Positions 44,753 to 54,824 are shown, numbered from the stretch's first letter. The stretch is 64,000 nt of DNA from Rhodanobacter sp. A1T4 (GCF_014207185.1 NZ_JACHCP010000006.1:310001-374000); one strand, 5' to 3'. Notes: generated from the sequence alone by a model not told the origin. Made by a program: numbers and translations.

Positions 44753-45681
44753 GCCGCTTTCTCCTGCGTGGATGCGATGACGTTTTCCAGGTAGTCGACC
44801 AGCTTTTCGTGCGGGTTCCAGCCCAGCACGTTGAGCGGATCGGCCACGAAATTGGACAGGCCGTTGATGTCGTAGAAGCGACGTGCGCCGTCGCGTTCAT
44901 CGACCATGAATTCGATGCCGCCGATATCCAGTCCCGACGCACGGGCGATGGCTTCGGCTGCGCGAATTGTCTCGGTGTCAGGCTTGAACTCCTGCACGGT
45001 GACGGTGGGCTTGTCGATCAGGCACACGTCGGCGGGGCACAGATCGAACGTGCCGCCATCGGTGTTGAGCGAGATGGCATAGAGGAACTTGCCGTCCAGC
45101 GTTTCCATCCGGACCATGTGCTTGTCCTTCGCGGGCACGTACTCCTGCACCAGCAGCACGCTGTCGATGCCCTTGGGCGTGCTGCCATCGGCGACCGCCT
45201 GCTTCAGCTCATCGATACTGTCATAGCGCGCAACGCCTGCACCCGAGCCGCCGATATTCACCTTGACGATCACCGGAAAACGCAGGCCTTCGGTTGCCGC
45301 CACGATATCTGTCTGTCGATGCACTACATGTGTCGCCGGAATAGCCAGCCCCAGCGACTGGATCACTGAGAGCTGGCGCGCCTTGTTCGCATCGATCGCC
45401 AGCGCCTTGCTGCCGTTGATGACGTGGGCGCCGTTCAACTCCCAGTGCGCGTAGAGCGCTTGCGCGTAGAAGATCGGGTGTTCGTCCTGGCGCAGGAATG
45501 AACTCATCGCCAGGCGACTGAATACTACCGGTGCGGGTGCATGTTTTTCGGCGAGATCGAAGCGATGGTTTTCGAACGGAAAGGCCTTGTAGTCGATGCC
45601 GCGACGATCAAGCGTGGCGAAAAGCGGCTTGAACCACTCGGGATGCTCGTACACGATCGCCAGCGCTGGCTGTTTGGACAT
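44749..45681 (-). CDS. ATP-grasp ligase (RimK/glutathione-synthetase-like)
   Basis: A 310-residue ATP-dependent carboxylate-amine ligase, cytoplasmic. I start at the ATG at 45681 (GAGAAA upstream); a frame to 45723 adds 14 residues. The preATP-grasp region (KQPALAIVYEHPEWFKPL) is followed by the ATP-grasp core: PVIVKVNIGGSGAGVARYDS (glycine loop), LLVQEYVPAKD and the metal-binding IEFMVDERDGARRFYDINGLSNFV. The substrate is unknown. It is the first gene of a two-gene operon with the LLM monooxygenase. Confidence 0.9.
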   Translation of the reverse strand: MSKQPALAIVYEHPEWFKPLFATLDRRGIDYKAFPFENHRFDLAEKHAPAPVVFSRLAMSSFLRQDEHPIFYAQALYAHWELNGAHVINGSKALAIDANKARQLSVIQSLGLAIPATHVVHRQTDIVAATEGLRFPVIVKVNIGGSGAGVARYDSIDELKQAVADGSTPKGIDSVLLVQEYVPAKDKHMVRMETLDGKFLYAISLNTDGGTFDLCPADVCLIDKPTVTVQEFKPDTETIRAAEAIARASGLDIGGIEFMVDERDGARRFYDINGLSNFVADPLNVLGWNPHEKLVDYLENVIASTQEKAA

Positions 45682-45904
45682 GAAGAGTGATTTCTCGGTT
45701 AGATAGACTGGCATGGTCGACATGACTCGAGCGGATTGTCAACACACAGACGTTTGGACGTTTGTACGGCCATATTTGATCGGTTATGTGTTTCGTCAGG
45801 CAAACCATTGTGATGGAAGGTCGTGATACTTTCGCCATGGCACACGCCACGGTTACATCGCTTTGACCGGAACACCGCACCGGCTGCATCAATGCACGAT
45901 CAGC

Positions 45905-47395
45905 TCACTGTCGGGCCTCAAGCCGAAGTCCGCGTGGCGTCAGCCAGCGCTCGATGCCTTCGAACAGGCCTTGCGCCAGCAGCGCCAGCAGTGCCGCAGG
46001 GATGGCGCCTTCGAGGATCAGGCTGATGTTATCCAGCCTGATGCCGGTGAGGATGGGTTGGCCGTAGCCACCGGCGCCGATCAAGGCTGCCAGCGTGGCA
46101 GTGCCGACGTTGATCACCGCAGCGGTCTTGATGCCGGCAAGAATCGAGCGCGTCGCCAGCGGTAGCTCCACCCGGCGCAACCGCACACCGCGCGGCAGGC
46201 CCAGCGCGGCGGCCGACTCGCGTAGCTCCGGTGCAATGCCGACCAGCCCGGCGTGCGTGTTGCGTACGATGGGCAGCAGGCTGTACAGAAACAAGGCGGC
46301 GATGGCCGGCCACGTGCCGATGCCGAAAATCGGAATCATGAAGACGAACATCGCCAGCGACGGTACGGTCTGCAGAATGCCAGTCAGCCCGATCACCAGT
46401 TGGCCCAGCCGCTTCAATCGTGCCGCTAAAATACCGAGTGGAATCGCCAAAAGCACGGCCATGCCCAGCGACAGAACTACCAGCTTGATGTGATCGATAC
46501 TGGTCTGGAGCAGGCGCGACCACAGTCCGGCATCGGCGCTCGTGTCTGCGCGGATGCCGAGAAAGGCTGCGACCACCACGTCCTCTTTCGCGCCCTGCAA
46601 TTTCACTTTTGCATTCATCTGCCGCATGGTGTTTTCGTCGATGCGGCCTGCCAGTTTCTGCAGCGCGGTGACGAATGCCGGCGCACTTTTGACGAGAGCG
46701 AGCCGATACAGATACACCGCCTCGTAGCGCGGAAAGTAATGATGGTCGTCGTCCAGTGTGCGCAAGTGGTAGTAGGGGATTTCCGCATCGGTGCTGTAAA
46801 GATCGATCGCATCGACCGCATTGCTGGCCACCGCGCGATACGCCAGCGCGTGATCCAGCCCGCGAACCTGTGTTTGCGGCAGGCCGTAGCGCTGTCGGAT
46901 GCCTGGCCAGCCGTCGGTGCGATCGATGAACTCGTTGGAAAAGCCGAAGCGCAAGTCAGGATGTGCAGCCAGGTCGGACAGCTTGCTGATGTGCAGCTGC
47001 GCGGCCTTGTCGGCCAGCATGCCGATGGCGTAGGTATTGTTGAAGCCTAGCGAATTGGTGATGCCGATGCCGAGTGGTTTCAATCGTTCGCGCAGGGTCG
47101 GGATGTCGGCATCGGGTGCCACGTTTTTCAGCAGTTCGTGGGTGATCGTACCGGTGTATTCGGAATAGACGTCGATATCGCCTTGCTGCAGCGCCTTCCA
47201 AAGAATGCTGGTGCCACCCAGTTCGCGCTGATGCACGGCGTCGACGCCGGCTTGGCCGGCGATGGCTTTCGCCAGTTCACCGAGGATCACCGATTCGGTG
47301 AAGACCTTGGAGCCGATACGCACGGGCGAAGCCTGTGTCAGCATGGGCACAAGCAATGTGCCGATGGCGAAGATCCAGCGCGTCGCGCGGTTCAC
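45905..47395 (-). CDS. Osmoprotectant ABC transporter, fused substrate-binding and permease protein
   Basis: A 496-residue glycine-betaine/choline-type transporter component with a signal anchor, an N-terminal OpuAC-like binding domain (about 22-290: VRIGSKVFTESVILGELAKAIA... LGGTSILWKALQQGDIDVYSEYTGTI) and a C-terminal permease domain with about six helices (300-490), including EEL-like RESAAALGLPRGVRLRRVELPLA. Fusion of binder and permease is known in the OpuC/OsmF group. Its ATG overlaps the stop of the ATPase gene by 4 bases, so both form one operon. The ligand is likely a quaternary amine. Confidence 0.92.
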   Translation of the reverse strand: MNRATRWIFAIGTLLVPMLTQASPVRIGSKVFTESVILGELAKAIAGQAGVDAVHQRELGGTSILWKALQQGDIDVYSEYTGTITHELLKNVAPDADIPTLRERLKPLGIGITNSLGFNNTYAIGMLADKAAQLHISKLSDLAAHPDLRFGFSNEFIDRTDGWPGIRQRYGLPQTQVRGLDHALAYRAVASNAVDAIDLYSTDAEIPYYHLRTLDDDHHYFPRYEAVYLYRLALVKSAPAFVTALQKLAGRIDENTMRQMNAKVKLQGAKEDVVVAAFLGIRADTSADAGLWSRLLQTSIDHIKLVVLSLGMAVLLAIPLGILAARLKRLGQLVIGLTGILQTVPSLAMFVFMIPIFGIGTWPAIAALFLYSLLPIVRNTHAGLVGIAPELRESAAALGLPRGVRLRRVELPLATRSILAGIKTAAVINVGTATLAALIGAGGYGQPILTGIRLDNISLILEGAIPAALLALLAQGLFEGIERWLTPRGLRLEARQ

Positions 47396-48162
47396 GCAGG
47401 CACCTTGGGCAATCGTCGTTGCGCTTCGACAAAGCGGGTGACGAACGGATCGGCAGGACGCTCGCGCAGATCCTGCAGGCTACCATCCTGCACTACAGTG
47501 CCGCTGCGCATCAGTACCAGCCGCTCGGCGAACCAGGCGGCCTCGGCCAGATCGTGCGTCACGATGATCACCGTCTTGCCGAGCTGCTCGAAGATGCGTT
47601 TCAGTTCGTCTTGTAGCTCGTGCCGCACGATCGGATCGAGCGCGCCCAATGGTTCGTCCAGCAGCAGCGCATCGGGGTCGGTCATCAGGGCGCGCATCAG
47701 GGCCACGCGCTGGCGCTGACCGCCGGAAAGCTCCGCGGGATAGCGCCTGAGTACGTCATGCGGCAGGTGGGTCAATGCGGCGAGTTCTTCCGCACGCTGG
47801 CGAATTTTTTCGGCGCTCCAGCCAAGGTGGCGCGGCAGCAGCGCCAGGTTGCCCTGCGCGGTGAGATGCGGAAACAGCCCGCCTTCCTGGATCACGTAGC
47901 CGACTCGCCGTCGTAGCTCAAGCACATGCGCGGGACCGAGCACCCGACCGTCGACCTTGATGTTGCCCGCGTCAGGATAGTCCAGTCCCAGCAGCAACCG
48001 CAGTACCGTGGACTTGCCCGAGCCGCTACTACCGATCAATGCAGTGGTGCTGCCGGCAGTAAAGTCCAGATTGATGTTGTTTAGCGCTTGTACGTTGCCG
48101 TAGCGCTTGCTGGCGTGTTCCAGCGTGAAGCCGATGCGCAACGAAGCTTCAGTGCCTGCCAT
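47392..48162 (-). CDS. Osmoprotectant ABC transporter ATPase
   Basis: ABC ATPase of 256 residues from the ATG at 48162 (a GTG two codons earlier is less likely). Walker A is GSSGSGKST, the signature LSGGQRQRVALMRALM, Walker B ALLLDEPLGALD and the switch His in IIVTHDLAEA. The family is OpuCA/ProV-like. No CBS domains follow, unlike OpuCA of Firmicutes. It is the first gene of the leftward operon with the fused binder-permease. Confidence 0.94.
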   Translation of the reverse strand: MAGTEASLRIGFTLEHASKRYGNVQALNNINLDFTAGSTTALIGSSGSGKSTVLRLLLGLDYPDAGNIKVDGRVLGPAHVLELRRRVGYVIQEGGLFPHLTAQGNLALLPRHLGWSAEKIRQRAEELAALTHLPHDVLRRYPAELSGGQRQRVALMRALMTDPDALLLDEPLGALDPIVRHELQDELKRIFEQLGKTVIIVTHDLAEAAWFAERLVLMRSGTVVQDGSLQDLRERPADPFVTRFVEAQRRLPKVPA

Positions 48163-48235
48163 GATCACGCTCGTTGGCTAATTCGGTGGCGACTCTAAAA
48201 GCTATACATCGAATCATGAGGCTGCCGGCGTGGAT

Positions 48236-48494
48236 TGACGTATGTGAATTTGAAGCGTGCAACGAAATCCGCCGCCGGCTCCAGACGTCCCAGATAATAG
48301 CCCCGGCCGTCATCGCAGCCCATATCGGCCTGCAGATCCTGCGCGACCTATCTTCCACACCCTCCGCGACCAGGATCAGATCCATGTCGTGGACATGTTG
48401 ACGAGGGCACGAATCCACATCGTCGTCCACGCATCAGCCCGTATAGCGGCAACCGGTGAGTGATCAATCTTCAGTTGGGTAGAGCGAAATCTCC
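48236..48494 (-). pseudogene. Decayed EAL-domain remnant
   Basis: On the minus strand, pieces of an EAL phosphodiesterase C-terminus lie in order but in different frames: RFRSTQLKIDHSP, then ILVAEGVED, then QDLQADMGCDDGRGYYLGR with LEPAADFVARF. In living EAL domains these read LKIDRSFV, VVAEGVET and GCDYGQGYLFGRP. At least two frameshifts separate the pieces and the N-terminal three quarters are missing. It starts immediately after the MFS stop at 48498, as if a rearrangement removed the rest. No function is expected. Confidence 0.8.
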
Positions 48495-48497
48495 GCC

Positions 48498-49727
48498 TTA
48501 CGCCATGGCGACAGAACGTTCGGTTCGGGTCTTCAGCACCAGCGTCAATGCCACCGCCATCACAGCGGCCAGTGCGGCGAATCCATACACGCTATTGAAG
48601 CCCATGCCGGCTGCGATCCAGCCACCGAGTGGTCCGACGGTGACCATCGCCACATCGAGAAACACCGAGAACACGCCGATCGCTGCGCCGCGGCTGTTTT
48701 CCGGCACGCGGTTGACCGCTTCCACGCCGAGTGCGGGAAATATCAGCGAAAAGCCCAGCCCTGCTATTGCAGCGCCAGCCGCGGCGATCAACATGTCGCT
48801 GGCCAGCCACAGTGTGGCCAGCCCGACGGCCTCGACCGCAAACGACACGATTGCCACGCGATAGCCGCCAACGCGCACGATCATCTTGCCGAACACGAAG
48901 CGTGTGCCGACGAACATGATCCCGAAGACGCTCAGTGTCAGCGCTGCATCAGCCCAGCCGTGTGCGGCATAGAACAGCGTGATGAAGGTGGCGATGCAAC
49001 CAAAACCGATCGAGCCCAGCGCCAGGCCGATGCCATACGGCACCACTCGCGCGGCCACGTTGCGGATGGACGAGCGCTCGCCAACCGCGATCGCCGTGGC
49101 CCGCTTGCGCCGCGCCAGCGGAAACGCAACCAGCATCATTGCCAGCGATACTGCGCCGATCGCGGCGAAACCGTAGCTGTGCGCGATCACTACGCCGAGG
49201 GGCGCGCCAGCGGCAATGGCGCCGTAGGTAGCAACGCCATTCCATGAAATCACCCGTGCCGTATGTTGATGACCAACCTGGCCCATGCCCCAGGCAATGG
49301 CGCCGGTACCCGTACAGCTTTCGGCGCAGCCTAGCGCCAGCCGCGCGATCAGGATCAGGCCCAGGCTCAGGGCAGGTATCGCCACAGCAAGCGCGCCCAG
49401 CAGCAGCAGCAGCCCGCTTACGCCGCACATCAGTAGTCCGGTCAATACGGTGCGCTTGGGTCCCAGCGTATCGGCCATATGCCCGGCGCGGGCGCGGCTG
49501 ACGAGAGTTGCCACGTATTGCGTGCTGATCGACAAGCCTGCCACGACCGCGCCGAAACCGAGGTTGGTATGTACGAAGCCCGGAAGCACCGCCAGCGAAA
49601 GGCCAATCGTGAGATAGGTGGCAAACGTGAAGGCGACCGTGCTGAGGATCGGCCCGATCACGCTGAATCGGCGTGGTTCGACGGCCGCGAGGGACATATC
49701 TGCGGTGGCTTGAGAGGCGTCAGGCAT
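48498..49727 (-). CDS. MFS transporter (YfcJ/YhhS-like)
   Basis: Twelve-helix major-facilitator protein of 409 residues from the ATG at 49727; another ATG at 49697 is possible, and the frame to 49826 has no signal of being coding. Blocks include FATYLTIGLSLAVLPGFVHTNLGFGAVVAGLSISTQYVATLVSRARAGHMADTLGPKRTV, the N-terminal motif A region, and the matching C-half GTRFVFGKMIVRVGG. Relatives are drug or arabinose efflux-type carriers of unproven substrate. It diverges from the aldo/keto reductase gene. Confidence 0.88.
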   Translation of the reverse strand: MPDASQATADMSLAAVEPRRFSVIGPILSTVAFTFATYLTIGLSLAVLPGFVHTNLGFGAVVAGLSISTQYVATLVSRARAGHMADTLGPKRTVLTGLLMCGVSGLLLLLGALAVAIPALSLGLILIARLALGCAESCTGTGAIAWGMGQVGHQHTARVISWNGVATYGAIAAGAPLGVVIAHSYGFAAIGAVSLAMMLVAFPLARRKRATAIAVGERSSIRNVAARVVPYGIGLALGSIGFGCIATFITLFYAAHGWADAALTLSVFGIMFVGTRFVFGKMIVRVGGYRVAIVSFAVEAVGLATLWLASDMLIAAAGAAIAGLGFSLIFPALGVEAVNRVPENSRGAAIGVFSVFLDVAMVTVGPLGGWIAAGMGFNSVYGFAALAAVMAVALTLVLKTRTERSVAMA

Positions 49728-49979
49728 GAGGCTAAGGGAATAAAGGGATAGGCCTGTGGGGATCAGGCGACAACTAGTGTACGCCTCGATGGCGCAATGC
49801 AACATGAAAGAAAAGTCATCCTTCAACCTGGCCCTTGTTTCCTGCCGGCGTTGAACTCATGGTCATAAGAGCGCACCAACAAGACCGGCACCGGGATCGA
49901 TGAAACAGGTCACCCGAGCGTTGCAAGCGTTGGTATGTGCTTCTATTTCCCACCATTTCCCGATTCAAAAGGACCCACC

Positions 49980-51008
<1,029 letters not shown>

Positions 51009-51028
51009 GACGGCTAGACGGCTATCAC

Positions 51029-51063
51029 GTCAGGAGGCGCTGGCTCGGTCTGCGCCTCCTGAC
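51029..51063 (+). terminator. Hairpin after the aldo/keto reductase gene
   Basis: Perfect 12-bp stem GTCAGGAGGCGC/GCGCCTCCTGAC (51029-51040, 51052-51063) 20 bases past the stop. There is no T-run after it, so it may stabilise mRNA or act with Rho rather than alone. Confidence 0.55.
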
Positions 51064-51254
51064 ATTGCAGCCAAAGCTTTGATGGCGAGCTACGTTGAGT
51101 GGGCTCTTGCGTTGTCACTCGTGACGATTAGATAAATCGCAGTCATTGGATATTCCTGAATAGATGGCGGCAAGCGTCAGATAACGATGGTTGGACGTAC
51201 TGTAGCCAAGCTTCAGAACACGATGTCGACGGGATGAAGTGTGAGCTCATCCCA

Positions 51255-52055
51255 TCAGCCATCGTCGTCGCTATCGTCCGCACCCGTTTTCCAGTAGCCC
51301 TTGGCTTTTAACCAGTCTTTGGGCACGTTGCGCTCCAGACTGAGCCACTGCCGCATGTTGCGGGCGCGACGCGATTCGGTGGCAATCCAGTAAAAGGTGT
51401 CGCCGGCCGGAATGCGCAACGCGCGCAATGCGTGTTCGAGCAATTCGCTGCGATCGGCCGACGTGCCGCGGCGTTCCAGCCAGGTGAGGGTGACCTGCGC
51501 AGGCGACGGCAATGGCTGACGATCCTCGGCATCGGGAATTTCAACCAGTACGTCGGCCGTTGTTGTTTCGGGCATTTCCGCGAGCCATCGGCCGATAGCT
51601 GGCAGCGCGGTCTCATCGCCGATCAGCACGTAATGATCGAAATCGTTGGCGATCACTACCGAGCCGCGTGGGCCGCCCATGCCGATTTGCTGGCCACGTT
51701 CGGCCCGCGCTGCCCAAAGCGAGGCAGGGCCGTCACCGTGCAGCACGAAGTCGATCGTCAGTTCGTTGCGTGACACATCGTAATGGCGGGGCGTGTAATC
51801 GCGCATCGGTGAGTAGTCGCGACCTGGTGGATATTCCGGGCCGTTACTGCCCATTACAGGCGTCACGATGTCGCCGCTCGTATTGGGGAAAAACAGCTTT
51901 ACGTGATCGTCCGGCGCAGCGCTGATAAAGCCGTGAAGTTCATCACCGCCGAAAACAACGCGCTGCATATGCGGTGTCAGTTGCTCGACGCGCAGTACCT
52001 GCAGCGTGCGAAATTTCAGAGGGTGGCGCAAAGTTTGATGGGTATGAGCAGTCAT
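51255..52055 (-). CDS. yqjH: Siderophore-interacting protein / ferric reductase (YqjH/ViuB family)
   Basis: NADPH-dependent flavoprotein of 266 residues that reduces ferric siderophores to release iron. The FAD-binding motif is RDYTPRHYD with the preceding VVFGGDELHGF; GPRGSVVI and GDETALPAIGRWLAEMP are the family's NADPH and hinge blocks. It is the final gene of the leftward group yqjI-like, Fur-like and yqjH-like, with a 126-base gap after the Fur-like gene. In E. coli, yqjH is controlled by the adjacent nickel-sensitive YqjI and by Fur, and the same logic is likely here. Confidence 0.92.
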   Translation of the reverse strand: MTAHTHQTLRHPLKFRTLQVLRVEQLTPHMQRVVFGGDELHGFISAAPDDHVKLFFPNTSGDIVTPVMGSNGPEYPPGRDYSPMRDYTPRHYDVSRNELTIDFVLHGDGPASLWAARAERGQQIGMGGPRGSVVIANDFDHYVLIGDETALPAIGRWLAEMPETTTADVLVEIPDAEDRQPLPSPAQVTLTWLERRGTSADRSELLEHALRALRIPAGDTFYWIATESRRARNMRQWLSLERNVPKDWLKAKGYWKTGADDSDDDG

Positions 52056-52181
52056 CGGCAGAATCTCCGTGAAGGGGAAAGGTTGCCGGCTAGAGGCTTT
52101 GCATCATCCGGAATATCTGGATGAGCAAGCGGTGGCAATGGCGAAGTAGGTGATGTTGCGAAAGGCTTGGTGCGACGTATG

Positions 52182-52691
52182 TTAGGCGAGTCGATAGCCG
52201 AGGTGTTCCGCGATTGTTCGCAACACATCGAATGTGGCGGTGGTGGAGGGAAGGTTTGTTTCGATGCGTGCGGCGGAAGCAGGCGGTACGGGTTGGGTGA
52301 GACGCGCTTCGGCAAGGCCGATATTTTCCAGGTCGCGCAGAAAATTTTGCAGCTGCCGCCGCATCACGCGGAGATTGCCCGGGCTTTGATGCTGAAGCAT
52401 TGCATTTGTCTGATGCGAGTCGGCCAGTTGCCAGCGCAGACGCGCATGCGGTTGCGCGTGGGCATAAGCCAGACCGCATTGCTCCAGTTCGCGCAACAGC
52501 CGATAGACCGTGCCCATGCTGGTGGCGGCGTGATGTTCACGCGCAGCCTGCAGTAGCGTTACGGCATCACGCGGCGCATCGAGCGTCGACATCGCGGTGA
52601 GAATCGCCCGGCGCGGTGCGGTCATCAGCAGACCGTGCGACTGGCAGCGTGCTTCCCACGCAGGGAGTGCTTCGCTACCCGTTTCAGTCAC
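52182..52691 (-). CDS. Fur-family-like regulator without the usual metal ligands
   Basis: A 169-residue protein that resembles the Fur DNA-binding domain: TAPRRAILTAMSTLDAPRDAVTLLQAAREHHAATSMGTVYRLLRELEQCGLAYA. I start at the GTG at 52691, which overlaps the upstream PadR stop by 8 bases; a longer frame to 52772 would overlap by 89 bases. The second half (LRVMRRQLQNFLRDLENIG...) lacks the His- and Cys-rich metal-binding and dimerisation motifs of Fur/Zur (no HHDH, no CxxC), so its signal is unclear. Position between yqjI- and yqjH-like genes points to iron or nickel control. Confidence 0.8.
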   Translation of the reverse strand: MTETGSEALPAWEARCQSHGLLMTAPRRAILTAMSTLDAPRDAVTLLQAAREHHAATSMGTVYRLLRELEQCGLAYAHAQPHARLRWQLADSHQTNAMLQHQSPGNLRVMRRQLQNFLRDLENIGLAEARLTQPVPPASAARIETNLPSTTATFDVLRTIAEHLGYRLA

Positions 52692-53367
52692 GGCGTTCAC
52701 CGGTAGCAATGTCGCTGGCAGCGCGGTCCAGTATCTCGGCGATGCGTTGGCCTTCGGCCTTGCTCCAGTCACTGCCGCGCATCAGCAAGGCGTGCTTGAG
52801 TGCATGCATGGCCTTGCGTACGGCCATCGGTGCGGCCATCTTGGCGGCCATCCTGGCGCTGTGCTCGGTGCGTGCGGTGACGGCATCCACCGCCTCGCGG
52901 TTTTCGTCGAGGTAGGCGCGGCCAGCGGTGGTGATCGCGTAGAGCTTGCGGCCGCCCTGTTCGTTGGTGACCTCGGCATACCCGAGTTCTTCCAGCATGG
53001 TCAGGGTGGGGTAGATCGCACCGGGGCTGGGCGAATACTGGCCGTGGAACATGTCCTCGATGATGCGGATCAGTTCGTAGCCATGACGTGGCTGCTGCTC
53101 GATCAGGGCCAGCAGCAGTAGCTTGAGATCGCCGTGACCGAACATGCGGCTACCACCGCGTCGGCCGCCGCGCATCTCGTTGAAGTCCGCAAAGAAGTCA
53201 CTGCCGCCGCGACCGCCGAAGCCGCCGCGACCGGCGTGACGCTCGTGCCGGTTGCCCTCATCCTGGGAGCCCTCATTCCAGCCGGCCTCGAAACCGGAAA
53301 CGCGATGCGAGTGATCGTGGTGGTGGCGGGAATGCAGGGCATTGAAAAACATATGGCGCATAGACAT
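52684..53367 (-). CDS. yqjI: PadR-family regulator with His-rich N-terminus (YqjI-like)
   Basis: A 227-residue repressor. Residues 12-21 are His-rich (HSRHHHDHSH) and residues 45-75 Gly/Arg-rich, followed by the PadR winged helix (LKLLLLALIEQQPRHGYELIRIIEDMFHGQYSPSPGAIYPTLTMLEELGY) and a C-terminal helical pair. E. coli YqjI has the same layout and senses nickel through its N-terminal metal-binding region to control yqjH. The start at 53367 lies just beside two ATATAT palindromes, so it probably represses its own operon. The stop overlaps the next gene's start. Confidence 0.9.
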   Translation of the reverse strand: MSMRHMFFNALHSRHHHDHSHRVSGFEAGWNEGSQDEGNRHERHAGRGGFGGRGGSDFFADFNEMRGGRRGGSRMFGHGDLKLLLLALIEQQPRHGYELIRIIEDMFHGQYSPSPGAIYPTLTMLEELGYAEVTNEQGGRKLYAITTAGRAYLDENREAVDAVTARTEHSARMAAKMAAPMAVRKAMHALKHALLMRGSDWSKAEGQRIAEILDRAASDIATGERRD

Positions 53368-53375
53368 GGGATTTC

Positions 53376-53408
53376 CGATATATCGTTAGAGTGCATATAA
53401 GATATATC
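53376..53408. promoter_or_regulatory. Candidate YqjI-like operators
   Basis: CGATATATCG (53376-53385, perfect palindrome) and GATATATC (53401-53408) sit 24 bp apart, centre to centre, starting 9 bases before the regulator's ATG. Each is followed by a similar GTTAG/GTAAG tail, making a direct repeat. ATATAT-containing dyads are typical for PadR regulators. Confidence 0.6.
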
Positions 53409-53459
53409 GTAAGTGTATCTAAATCAATACGCGACAGCTTCGATAAGTAATGATTCTGT

Positions 53460-53912
53460 TCAGCGAGGGTAGGGCTGACCGTCCTTGTGTGTGTAGTCGT
53501 TTCCGTCGGCATGCAGGTCGATGTCCGGGTAGTTGCAGACATCGTTCGCCGAGCGGGTGCCGATATCCAGATAGACCGCCCTCTCATGGCTGCGGTTGAT
53601 CATGTGGTGGCCGTCGGGCGTGTTCTTCGGAAAGGCCGCGCAATGGCCTGCGTGTAGCAGTTGTTCGCCAGCATTGGTGATCAAGGTCAGTTCGCCGGAT
53701 ATCACGTAGACGAATTCGTCTTCTTCACTGTGCCAATGGCGTTGGCTCGACCACGCGCCCGGTGGTAGCTGCGTCAGGTTGACGCCGAAATCTTTCAACC
53801 CGCCGGCAACGCCAAGCGCCTGCTTGATTCGCCCGGCGGCACGTTCCGCAAACGGTGCGGGATAGTTCGAGCCCTCGCGCTCGGAGATATTACGCAGGTC
53901 GAGTTTGGGCAT
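53460..53912 (-). CDS. Cupin-domain protein
   Basis: A 150-residue single-domain cupin. Motif 1 is WSSQRHWHSEEDEFVYVISGELTL, with the metal ligands His, His and Glu; motif 2 is HAGHCAAFPKNTPDGHHMINRS, with the last His. No signal peptide. Such small cupins are often sugar isomerases, dioxygenase-like or storage proteins; the role here is unknown. It lies upstream of and transcribed toward the yqjI region but 90 bases separate them. Confidence 0.9.
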   Translation of the reverse strand: MPKLDLRNISEREGSNYPAPFAERAAGRIKQALGVAGGLKDFGVNLTQLPPGAWSSQRHWHSEEDEFVYVISGELTLITNAGEQLLHAGHCAAFPKNTPDGHHMINRSHERAVYLDIGTRSANDVCNYPDIDLHADGNDYTHKDGQPYPR

Positions 53913-54029
53913 GAGTCAACACCTCGATATCGATGATAGGGAAAGGTTTCGCGGTACCGCAGGTCATGAAATCAGGCGGTGCGAGATAAGACGATGTGCC
54001 GATACGCTTGTTAGTAGTGTGGGCGCCTT

Positions 54030-54713
54030 TTAGCAGGCGACGCCGGCGATAAACAGAATCGACGCGGGCTTGCCGGTATTTGGATGCAGCGGCTCGCGTA
54101 CTTCTTTCATGTCTAGCCCACTCTGTTCAAAAAGACGTGTCCACGTTTCCACGGTGCGGAAATACCACGGAGCTGGCCTGACGAAGTCGTCACTAAAGCC
54201 GGCCCAGGAACCGGGTCGCCAGCCATCCGCATAGGGCTGATCGCCGCAGGCGATCAGCGGATGCAGCGTCTGTACGATGAATGCGCCGGCAGGGCGCAGC
54301 ATTGATTTTGCCGACGCGATTATTCCATCCACCGATTCCTTGCCGATCAGCGAAAAATTGCAGACAACGACGTCAATCGCTATACCGAGTTTCCCCTCCG
54401 CGACGTCTTCATAAGAGGCCACGCGAAAATCACCGCCGCCCGCCGATTGCGCTTGTTCAATCAGCTCAGGTACCACATCAATTCCAATCACCCGAATGCC
54501 TCTGAATGACAGGGCACGGGCAAGCCAGCCCTCGCCGCAGCCCAGATCGAGTACGGATTGCGGCGACTGCGAAAGCACCGCGTCGAGTATCGCGTCATCA
54601 GTGACCAGGCGGCGGCTCTCGATATCACCGCTGCGCACCGCCGTTGTCCACGGCGTGGCATTGGCATGCCATGCATTGATGATTTCCGCGTCGCTTAAAA
54701 GATCACTGGTCAT
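54030..54713 (-). CDS. Class I SAM-dependent methyltransferase
   Basis: A 227-residue methyltransferase from the ATG at 54713 (a Met at 54731 is also in frame). Motif I is SVLDLGCGEGWLARAL, with GIDVVPELIEQAQ and VVCNFSLIG following. The C-terminal region (HPLIACGDQPYADGWRPGSWAGF) suits small-molecule methyltransferases of the UbiE/bioC-like type. The substrate is not predictable. It diverges from the DUF2252 gene. Confidence 0.88.
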   Translation of the reverse strand: MTSDLLSDAEIINAWHANATPWTTAVRSGDIESRRLVTDDAILDAVLSQSPQSVLDLGCGEGWLARALSFRGIRVIGIDVVPELIEQAQSAGGGDFRVASYEDVAEGKLGIAIDVVVCNFSLIGKESVDGIIASAKSMLRPAGAFIVQTLHPLIACGDQPYADGWRPGSWAGFSDDFVRPAPWYFRTVETWTRLFEQSGLDMKEVREPLHPNTGKPASILFIAGVAC

Positions 54714-54824
54714 GATGTTCTTTAACTGCAAGGCAGATGGGCGATGACACTGATGGTTCCATATCGTCGCAGGCGTGTCATCAACACCTGCTGCAATGGC
54801 CGTTTAACCACAAAGGCAATCGAC

